A DNA stretch of 35,082 bases, taken from positions 1 through 35,082 of the forward strand of contig RPFO01000660.1 in NCBI GenBank assembly GCA_009746045.1. Reading direction: 5' to 3'. Origin of the DNA: Mesostigma viride (lineage: Eukaryota; Streptophyta; Mesostigmatophyceae; Mesostigmatales; Mesostigmataceae). The notes beneath the pieces are model-generated. The model was given only the letters and a program-made list of their open reading frames with translations. It made no database searches and was not told the origin of the DNA. Of this stretch, positions 23,132-31,700 are shown in pieces. Numbering within the stretch: the stretch's first letter is position 1; every line of letters begins with the position of its first letter. The position numbers and the translations under genes are program-made.

Positions 23132-23887
23132 GTTATCGAGAAGAAATGCCCGTCGAACCACGTCCGATTGTGCCGATGGTCGACTCGAGTCTTTGCCGGT
23201 TCTCCAATCCCGGTTCAGGTAGGCCACCAGTGCCTCCACCGTATTCAGGTTCCGATTGTCCTCCTGCATCTGCGCTCTTTTGAGGATGCTTTTGACCGTC
23301 CCCCCCTCCCCGTCCGACTCCCCCTTCCCATGTCCTGCACACGAGTAGTTCCACTCCAATGATTCCAAGTCGGGGTCGGCCTCGAGCAGGTCCGCAGCCA
23401 TCGCCAACACATACCGGGATTGGAACTGCTCCTTACAGTTGTCGGACCAACTGATCCAGTTCCTCACCTCCACCCCCTCCTCCCTCAGCACGTTAAGGGT
23501 ATTCTTCATCACGAACTCCAGGGTCTGGGCATTCCTCGGTACGTCCTTCCCCATGTAATCGTGCTTCACCCTTTTGATTTCCAGCGATACGGGATCACGG
23601 TACATCACGATCACCGGCATCAGGACGTAACTACTTGGGTACCAGTACTGCGCCTGCAACTGTTTCTGCAGGTGGTCCGAATAGTTCTCCGAGTAGTCCA
23701 TCAGGACCACCACCGTTCCCAGCGGCATCACGTCAATGCACTCCTTGTAAGCGTGGTGCTGCCAGGCCCATGTATGGACGTGAATGGCGAATTCCGGGAA
23801 GCGCGCCGTAATGAGTTCATGGAGCTCCGAGAGGGTTGACTTGATGAGTTTTTGCTGCAGGTTCATTTGCGGCGCCACATCCTCCTC
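23132..23887 (-). CDS. Transposase-like gene, second recognised exon (RNase H-like core)
   Basis: An exon of 756 nt (252 codons, phase 0 at both ends), with acceptor TGTGTTGCAG|GAGGAG and donor GATAAC|GTAAGT. It carries what looks like the catalytic core of an RNase H-fold transposase or integrase. There is a hydrophobic strand ending in an acidic residue (VVVLMDYSENYS, Asp at exon residue 64), a second strand with WSDN (Asp 149) followed by QFQSRY, and then GHGKGESDGEGG (residues 185-196), which supplies candidate third acidic residues and a His-Gly-Lys-Gly turn. From memory, uncharacterised transposon-like proteins of cnidarians and other eukaryotes share the D-S-E-N / W-S-D / GHGKG-x-DG-x-GG layout. 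I cannot name the superfamily. All three acidic positions are present, so the core may be intact. Confidence 0.72.
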
Positions 23888-24143
23888 CTGCAACACAACA
23901 CACCCGCGCACCATGGATTGACCGAAGAATGGAAGTCAGCAGCTGGGAATTTCCCAACGCCAACGGCCGTTGGAAGTATGAAAGTCTACATATATATATT
24001 CAACGATGCAAATATACATGCCCGCGCACCATGGATTGACCGAAGAATGGAAGTCAGCAGCTGGGAATTTCCCAACGCCAACGGCCGTTGGAAGTATGAA
24101 AGTCTACATATATATATTCAACGATGCAAATATACATGCTTAC
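23888..24143 (-). other. Intron 1, almost wholly a 118-bp tandem duplication
   Basis: The intron is 256 bp: GTAAG, then two identical 118-bp units (plus coordinates 24021-24138 and 23903-24020), then a 15-bp T/G-rich tail ending in CAG. Each unit holds one exact palindrome (24078 and 23960) preceded by TTTCCCAACG. Confidence 0.85.
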
Positions 24144-25310
24144 CGTCCCACGGGGCGCTGTGCCCTCCTTTATGAAGTCGAACCACGTGTACTTCTTTGT
24201 CCACCCCTTCATCTGGTCCGTCACGATGAACTCGGAAATCCCACACTCGTTGCACGTCCCTTCCAAGCAGTTCATTGGGACGTTAACGAACGGGCCGCCC
24301 GTCCTCCCCCCTCCTTGCCCCCCCTCCCCCCTCTCAGCCCTGTGGCAGGTGAAACGTCGAACGAAATCATGGGCATTGTCAGGCACGGAAGGGATACCCT
24401 CCCTCTCCTCGATCTCCAGCGTGCTCTTCAACTCCTTGACGCCTTTGGCGAAGGCAGAGAGCAGAGACTCGAAGACGACGTGCTTTTCGCATGCGCACAA
24501 GTCCCGGTCCTTCCACACGCCCTTTACGCACTTGGGCATGAACTCCACGAACTTCGTGTACCCCACCTTGTACCTTGTCCCGTCCGCAGTCGTCACGATA
24601 CCTCCCTTGTACGGCGACGCGTCAGAACAGAACCGCTTGTAAATCGTTTCAAGCGAGTCCAAATAGTACCTTCCGCCCTGGGAGGAAATGAGGATCCTGG
24701 CGTTTCCCTTCCTTTCGAACTCATTGACCACGTCCTTATGGTTGGGAGACGCCCTCGTGTTTAGGTCTGACAACCAGTAACTCCCGACGATGTCTTTGAC
24801 CTCCTCCGGAAACTTGTCCGACCGTAAAGCACGAGGGGGCGCCTTCAGGGCGGGAAGGTCGCCCCCCATCCTCATTCCCCTTGCGGTCTGGATATCCTTG
24901 GGCGTGACGTGAAGCAGCCGCGCGAGAGTGCAATGCCCTTGATTGTTCATGCCGTCCTTTCCCAAGCACATTGACAGCACAGCGCACTTCGCGTTCCTGT
25001 GCTCATCCGACTTGCCCAATTCCTGGAAACCTTGCACGATATTAGCGACAACCTCCTGAGCGAAGGACTCCGACGCCTTTCTTTTCAGCGCAGGGCGGTA
25101 CTGTTTCCCCATAACCTTCACAACCGCACCTGGCAGCCGCTCAAGCGCCCTCAAGCCTACTGCAGTTTTCGTGTTTTCAGTCTTGTGATTGTTGTCCTTC
25201 AGCAAGTATTCCATTGCGCTGGCCATGTCGAGGGCAAGTTGGTTGCCCTTGATCTCGACGTACTTGAGACTTAGGTCTTTGTTGTGCGCTTCACCTGCAT
25301 CCGCGCGCAT
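24144..25310 (-). CDS. Transposase-like gene, first recognised exon (N-terminal part)
   Basis: Open for 389 codons from an ATG at 25310 to the donor GGGACG|GTAAGC. In order: a basic KRK near residue 76, a helix-turn-helix-like segment at about 128-145 (LARLLHVTPKDIQTAR), a Cys/His group around LCACEKH (271-277), and CLEGTCNECG (348-357), which looks like half of a zinc site. A predicted DNA-binding N-terminus ahead of an RNase H-like core fits a transposase. The true start is uncertain. An acceptor-like ATGCAG|GTGAAG at about 25295 could mean that further exons lie upstream, past the 62-bp array. Composition is GC-rich and non-repetitive, in sharp contrast to the flanking arrays. Confidence 0.68.
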
Positions 25311-25380
25311 ACAGAATCCAGACGAAGTTTTGACTTTTTATCAAATTATTGCTTTCCAACAATTACCCAATTTGTAGGTC

Positions 25381-26000
25381 CCAACGGCCGTTGGACCCCT
25401 GAAAGTACGCCTGAAACACGCCAACACATGCATTTTCGACACCCAACGGCCGTTGGACCCCCGAAAGTGGGCCTGAAACACGCCAACACATGCATTTTCG
25501 ACACCCAACGGCCGTTGGACCCCTGAAAGCGGGCCGAAAACACGCCAACACATGCATTTTCGACACCCAACGGCCGTTGGACCCCTGAAAGTGGGCCTGA
25601 AACACGCCAACACATGCATTTTCGACACCCAACGGCCGTTGGACCCCTGAAAGTACGCCTGAAACACGCCAACACATGCATTTTCGACACCCAACGGCCG
25701 TTGGACCCCTGAAAGCGGGCCGAAAACACGCCAACACATGCATTTTCTACACCCAACGGCCGTTGGACCCCTGAAAGTGGGCCTGAAACACGCCCTTTAC
25801 ATGCATTTTCGACACCCAACGGCCGTTGGACCCCTGAAAGCGGGCCGAAAACACGCCAACACATGCATTTTCGACGTCCAACGGCCGTTGGGCCCCTGAA
25901 AGCGGGCCGGAAACACGCTAACGCATGCATTTTAGACACCCAACGGCCGTTGGACCCCTGAAAGCGGGCCGAAAACTCGCCAACACCTGCATTTTTTACA
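25381..26000. repeat. Ten-copy 62-bp array of palindrome units
   Basis: Exact palindromes start at 25381, 25443, 25505, 25567, 25629, 25691, 25753, 25816, 25878 and 25940. The period is 62, once 63. Each unit is TTTCGACA-palindrome-ACCCCTGAAAG followed by GGGCC or GTACGCC, then AAACACGCCAACACATGCA. The AAAGCGGGCCG and AAAGTGGGCCTG/AAAGTACGCCTG variants alternate irregularly. The palindrome is the best-conserved part. Some frames are open by chance. Confidence 0.95.
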
Positions 26001-26024
26001 CGCCAGGATGTGAATTTCCGAATC

Positions 26025-26058
26025 CCAACGCACTTTTTATAACCTTAACGACCGTTGG
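26025..26058. repeat. Interrupted palindrome copy
   Basis: Left arm CCAACG and right arm CCGTTGG are separated by about 21 bp of AT-rich DNA. The outer TTTC and GAAA flanks are still in place, so the element looks like a copy split by an insertion. Confidence 0.6.
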
Positions 26059-26499
26059 AACCCAGAAATTCGACTGAAATGTTTCCATAACACACGTAAC
26101 AACAAATTTGGTGGTCAACAACCCCGTAAATCCGTAACCCTGCACGCACCTCTTGCCGCCATAGCTCTTGTTCGCAGCAGGTGGGCCCTGAAGACGCCTT
26201 TTGGTCTTGCACCTGTTGGTTACAATTGCATGGCATACCAGCAATATATTGCACATAGCATTGTATTTCACACAATTATTATATTCATGCCACAAATAAT
26301 AATAATAATTGTATTAAACATAGGGGGGCAGGTTGCATATTCGTTTCATTGCAGTCTAATATCAACATATTAAAAATTTCCATGCCCATAAACATTTTTG
26401 ATATAGCTATTAGGTTGCTTATTATATTAAATCTTACCAGCCGTGTAGTGGTTTGCGGATTGCTTTATAGGCTTGCCACACCAACCCAAAAAAAAATGT
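26059..26499. other. AT-rich DNA, no gene seen
   Basis: Several AT-rich stretches, including AATAATAATAATAATT at about 26296. Open frames are short and have no recognisable motif. Confidence 0.5.
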
Positions 26500-26575
26500 T
26501 ACGACGGGAGTTGAACCCGGGCCTACTAGACGTGTTCACGAGGTACTACGAGGATCAGCCAAGAATCTGTCCCGT
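26488..26575 (-). other. tRNA-like Pol III promoter fragment (possible SINE remnant)
   Basis: On the minus strand a B-box-like GGTTCAACTCC (plus 26507-26517) follows an A-box-like TGGCTGATCCTCG (26549-26561) at a tRNA-like distance. A run of nine T, a usual Pol III terminator, comes just after it (26488-26496). No acceptor stem or proper anticodon arm can be folded, so it is not an intact tRNA gene. Confidence 0.3.
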
Positions 26576-26780
26576 ACCGGTGTGGTTCACCAGTTCCGCA
26601 CACTAGCATGGTCTCCGCGTCGCGCTCGTTCATTAAATTTCGGAGAAATTTTGCCTGCTTATATACGTTTTTGAAGCCCCTCGGCGTCGCGCCGTGAAAA
26701 GCTTCCTCCGCCAGGCGTCCAATCAGGTAGCAGGAATGTGAAAAAATGGGCTCGAGCTGTGTGCAGCGCCGCGTCCATGT

Positions 26781-26970
26781 GGCGCCACACGGCGTCAGGA
26801 GTCGGCGTGGCGCCATATATGGCGCTGCGAATTCCCTACCGTGTGGTCTGCAGCGCCACGTCACAGTTGCGACTGCAAGTATTTTTCAGCGCGGCGCCGT
26901 CCCGGCGCCGCGCCATATCGTTTGGCGCGTCAATTTTTTTCCCGCGCGCGGCGCCTTTTAGGCGCCGCGC
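26781..26970. other. GGCGCC palindrome and hairpin cluster
   Basis: GGCGCC occurs at 26781, 26809, 26893, 26904, 26950 and 26961. GCGCCATATATGGCGC (26810-26825) is a perfect palindrome. GCGCGGCGCC, TTTTA and GGCGCCGCGC (26946-26970) form a 10-bp stem with a 5-nt loop. TTTGGCGC near 26930 matches the E2F-type consensus. The cluster could be a CpG-rich promoter or a palindrome-rich element. Confidence 0.55.
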
Positions 26971-27422
26971 CATTCCATTTGCGCGTCGGCATACCAGCAC
27001 CAGGGAATTTGAATTTGCTGGTGCTGCGTTGGCGCTTTCCAGCCTCCCTGGAAGACCGACACCGTGGATGCACCTTGCACCCGAGCATCAACGGCGGGTA
27101 TTCGCGACATCGGCCGAAAGTGACAACGATATTAGCAACCCGACAGCCATATTCAACTGAGCAACGCCATTGTCGACACACACGGTTAAGAAAGAGGTGA
27201 GCAATGGCGGTGGATGTACATGGATGCTTTTGACAGATAGTGGTTTTATGATTGGCGTAATCGGCCAGATAATTTTGTCGCTTTTTTGGTGTCGTGGTGC
27301 CGGTCGCTGACGGGGAAATGAATGGGTTTTTTTGGTGGTTCTCGTTTGGTTGCAGGGTTCTCGTTTGCTATCAGTTTTCTTTTTGCCGCCACCGCTGCCC
27401 CCGAAGGACAAGGATAAAAAAT
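26971..27422. other. Low-copy DNA with a partial 3' end of the roughly 300-bp repeat
   Basis: No convincing gene. From about 27377 to 27422 the sequence TTTTTGCCGCCACCGC and a following A-rich run match the 3' end of the repeats that follow, so this is a fragmentary copy zero. Confidence 0.5.
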
Positions 27423-27720
27423 AAGAAACATCTATAAAAAGGTACGACGCGTGGTGTGTTGCGTGCTTTTTTTCTTGGTTTTCTCGCTCCCTTGCAGCTC
27501 AGGTTTGCTGGCACATGTATTTATGCATGCCAGATAACACAGGCTGTGTGTCTGACTTTTTTTCTTCCCTGTCATATGCGGTCCGCCTCTCTTTTTTCGT
27601 GTTTTGTTTTTTGTTCGTATCTTCTACGGTACAACGCGACATGTTCACGGCGTCATCTGCGCGGTGTCACTAGCTTCATTTTTGCCGCCACCGCCGCCCC
27701 CGGCCGGCCCCATTAAAAAA
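27423..27720 (+). repeat. Roughly 300-bp repeat, copy 1 (one seed motif)
   Basis: It begins AAGAAACATCTATAAAAAGG (a TATA-like word), then GTACGACGCGTGGTGTGTTG, a T-rich stretch and CATGTATTTATGCATGCCAG at 27514-27533 (the seed motif). After that come ACACAGGCTGTGTG, a long pyrimidine-rich tract, ACGGTACAACGCGACATG and GCCGCCACCGCCGCC with a trailing A run. No supported coding region. Confidence 0.9.
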
Positions 27721-28051
27721 AAGAAACATCTATCTATAAAAGGTACAAAGCGTGGTGTGTTGCGTGCTTTTTTTCTTGGTTTTCTCGCTCCCTTGCAGCT
27801 CAGGTTTGCTGGCACATGTATTTTTGCATGCCGGCACCACACCACATGTATTTATGCATGCCAGATAACACAGGCTGTGTGTCTGACTTTTTTTCTTCCC
27901 TGTCACATGCGGTCCGCCTCTCTTTTTTCGTGTTTTGTTTTTTGTTCGTATCTTCTACGGTACAACGCGACATGTTCACGGCGTCATCTGCGCGGTGTCA
28001 CTAGCTTCATTTTTGCCGCCACCGCCGCCCCCGGCCGCCCCCATTAAAAAA
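27721..28051 (+). repeat. Roughly 300-bp repeat, copy 2 (two seed motifs)
   Basis: Same order as copy 1, with the motif doubled. CATGTATTTTTGCATGCCGG is followed by CACCACACCA and then CATGTATTTATGCATGCCAG (about 27814-27868). The rest is nearly identical to copy 1. Confidence 0.9.
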
Positions 28052-28606
28052 AAGAAACATCGATCTATAAAAGGTACGACGCGTGGTGTGTTGCGTGCTT
28101 TTTTTCATGGTTCACCCCACTACACCCATCCATGCATGCCAGCACCCCATGACACCCATCCACGCATGCCAGCACCCCATGACACCCATCCATGCATGCC
28201 AGCACCCCATGACATCCATCCATGCATGCCAGCACCCCATGACACCCATCCATGCATGCCAGCACCCCATGACACCCATCCATGCATGCCAGCACCCCAT
28301 GACACCCATCCATGCATGCCAGCACCCCATGACACCCATCCACGCATGCCAGCACCCCACTACACCCATCCATGCATGCCAGCACCACACCACATGTATT
28401 TATGCATGCCAGATAACACAGGCTGTGTGTCTGACTTTTTTTCGTCCCTGTCATATGCGGTCCGCCTCTCTTTTTTCGTGTTTTGTTTTTTGTTCGTATC
28501 TTCTACGGTACAACGCGACATGTTCACGGCGTCATCTGCGCGTTGTCACTAGCTTCAGTTTTGCCGCCACCGCCGCCACCGCCGCTTGCACCCGACAATA
28601 AAAAAA
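28052..28606 (+). repeat. Roughly 300-bp repeat, copy 3 (30-bp array inserted)
   Basis: The 5' TATA-like part and 3' pyrimidine/GCC part match copies 1 and 2. The middle now holds nine 30-bp units (GCATGCC at 30-bp steps from 28131 to 28371), each with CATGCATGCCAGCACCCC and ACACCCATC, followed by one original-type seed. Confidence 0.92.
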
Positions 28607-28735
28607 AAGAAACATCTATAAAAAGGTACGACGCGTGGTGTGTTGCGTGCTTTTTTTCATGGTTCACCCCACTACACCCATCCATGCATGCCAGCACCCC
28701 ATGACACCCATCCACGCATGCCAGCACCCCCACAT
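28607..28735 (+). repeat. Roughly 300-bp repeat, copy 4, 5' part running into a long array
   Basis: It starts AAGAAACATCTATAAAAAGG like the other copies and reaches the same ATGGTTCACCCCACTACACC as copy 3. It has two 30-bp units and then passes without a break into the 29-bp array. Its 3' half is not in the window. Confidence 0.88.
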
Positions 28736-31700
28736 GTTTTTATGCATGCCAGCACCCCCCCCTAGGTATTTATGCATGCCAGCACCCCCCCCTCGGTATT
28801 TATGCATGCCAGCACCCCCTCTAGGTATTTATGCATGCCAGCACCCCCCTAGGTATTTATGCATGCCAGCACCCCCCCCGACGTATTTATGCTTGCCAGC
28901 ACCCCCCTCGGTATTTATGCATGCCAGCCCCCCCTTCTAGGTATTTATGCATGCCAGCACCCCAGCCGACGTATTTATGCATGCCAGCACCCCCCCCTAG
29001 GTATTTATTCATGCCAGCATCCCCCCCTCGGTATTTATGCATGCCAGCCCCCCCCCCTCGGTATTTATGCATGCCAGCACCCCCCCTAGGTATTTATGCA
29101 TGCCAGCACCCCCCACATGTATTTATGCATGCCAGCACCCCCCCTAGGTATTTATGCATGCCAGCACCCCCCCTCGGTATTTATGCATGCCAGCACCCCC
29201 TCTAGGTATTTATGCATGCCAGCACCCCCCCTAGGTATTTATGCATGCCAGCACCCCCCTAGGTATTTATGCATGCCAGCACCCCCCCTAGGTATTTATG
29301 CATGCCAGCACCCCCCTAGGTATTTATGCATGCCAGCACCCCCCCCTAGGTATTTATGCTTGCCAGCACCCCCCTAGGTATTTATGCATGCCAGCCCCCC
29401 CTAGGTATTTATGCATGCCAGCACCCCCCCTAGGTATTTATGCATGCCAGCACCCCCCCTCCGTATTTATGCATGCCAGCACCCCCCTAGGTATTTATGC
29501 ATGCCAGCACCCCCCCTAGGTATTTATGCATGCCAGCACCCCCCCTAGGTATTTATGCATGCCAGCACCCCCCCTAGGTATTTATGCATGCCAGCACCCC
29601 CCTAGGTATTTATGCATGCCAGCCCCCCCCTAGGTATTTATGCATGCCAGCACCCCCCCTAGGTATTTATGCATGCCAGCACCCCCCACATGTATTTATG
29701 CATGCCAGCCCCCCCCCTAGGTATTTATGCATGCCAGCACCCCCCTAGGTATTTATGCATGCCAGCACCCCCCCTCAGTATTTATGCATGCCAGCACCCC
29801 CCCTAGGTATTTATGCATGCCAGCACCCCCCCTAGGTATTTATGCATGCCAGCACCCCCCTAGGTATTTATGCATGCCAGCACCCCCCCCTAGGTATTTA
29901 TGCATGCCAGCACCCCCCCTAGGTATTTATGCATGCCAGCCCCCCCCTAGGTATTTATGCATGCCAGCACCCCCCCTAGGTATTTATGCATGCCAGCACC
30001 CCCCACATGTATTTATGCATGCCAGCCCCCCCCCTAGGTATTTATGCATGCCAGCACCCCCCCTCGGTATTTATGCATGCCAGCACCCCCCTAGGTATTT
30101 ATGCATGCCAGCACCCCCCCGACGTATTTATGCTTGCCAGCACCCCCCCTAGGTATTTATGCATGCCAGCCCCCCCTAGGTATTTATGCATGCCAGCACC
30201 CCCCTAGGTATTTATGCATGCCAGCACCCCCCATAGGTATTTATGCATGCCAGCACCCCCCTAGGTATTTATGCATGCCAGCACCCCCCTAGGTATTTAT
30301 GCATGCCAGCACCCCCCTAGGTATTTATGCATGCCAGCACCCCCCCTAGGTATTTATGCATGCCAGCACCCCCCCTAGGTATTTATGCATGCCAGCCCCC
30401 CCCTAGGTATTTATGCATGCCAGCACCCCCCCCTAGGTATTTATGCATGCCAGCACCCCACATGTATTTATGCATGCCAGCACCCCCCCTAGGTATTTAT
30501 GCATGCCAGCACCCCCCCTAGGTATTTATGCATGCCAGCACCCCCCTAGGTATTTATGCATGCCAGCCCCCCCCCTAGGTATTTATGCATGCCAGCCCCC
30601 CCCCTAGGTATTTATGCATGCCAGCACCCCCCCTAGGTATTTATGCATGCCAGCACCCCCCACATGTATTTATGCATGCCAGCCCCCCCCCTAGGTATTT
30701 ATGCATGCCAGCACCCCCCCTCGGTATTTATGCATGCCAGCACCCCCTCTAGGTATTTATGCATGCCAGCCCCCCCCTAGGTATTTATGCATGCCAGCAC
30801 CCCCCCTAGGTATTTATGCATGCCAGCACCCCCACATGTATTTATGCATGCCAGCCCCCCCCCTAGGTATTTATGCATGCCAGCACCCCCCCCTCGGTAT
30901 TTATGCATGCCAGCACCCCCTCTAGGTATTTATGCATGCCAGCACCCCCCCTAGGTATTTATGCATGCCAGCACCCCCCCTAGGTATTTATGCATGCCAG
31001 CACCCCCCCTAGGTATTTATTCATGCCAGCATCCCCCCTCGGTATTTATGCATGCCAGCACCCCCCTCGGTATTTATGCATGCCAGCACCCCCCCTAGGT
31101 ATTTATGCATGCCAGCACCCCCCACATGTTTTTATGCATGCCAGCACCCCCCCTAGGTATTTATGCATGCCAGCACCCCCCCGGTATTTATGCATGCCAG
31201 CACCCCCTCTAGGTATTTATGCATGCCAGCACCCCCCCTAGGTATTTATGCATGCCAGCACCCCCCTAGGTATTTATGCATGCCAGCACCCCCCCTAGGT
31301 ATTTATGCATGCCAGCACGCCCCCTAGGTATTTATGCATGCCAGCACCCCCCTAGGTATTTATGCATGCCAGCACCCCCCCTAGGTATTTATGCATGCCA
31401 GCACCCCCCCTAGGTATTTATGCATGCCAGCACCCCCCTAGGTATTTATGCATGCCAGCACCCCCCTAGGTATTTATGCATGCCAGCACCCCCCCTATGT
31501 ATTTATTCATGCCAGCACCCCCCCTAGGTATTTATGCATGCCAGCACCCCCCCTAGGTATTTATTCATGCCAGCATCCCCCCCTCGGTATTTATGCATGC
31601 CAGCACCCCCCCTCGGTATTTATGCATGCCAGCACCCCCCCTAGGTATTTATGCATGCCAGCACCCCACATGTTTTTATGCATGCCAGCACCCCCCCCTA

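Noticed and set aside
22376-24764. Plus-strand open frames of 90-250 codons opposite the transposase-like exons
   Set aside because: They are antisense shadows of GC-rich coding sequence. They cross the introns without splice logic and lack recognisable motifs.
25341-25939. Repetitive open frames in the 62-bp palindrome array
   Set aside because: Overlapping open frames in several registers follow the repeat. There are no coding signals apart from absence of stops.
27578-27718. 46-codon frame starting MRSASLFSC, present in three repeat copies and looking like a signal peptide
   Set aside because: Differences between copies change amino acids as freely as they leave them, and the hydrophobic look comes from a pyrimidine-rich tract. 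There is no support beyond conservation of the whole repeat.
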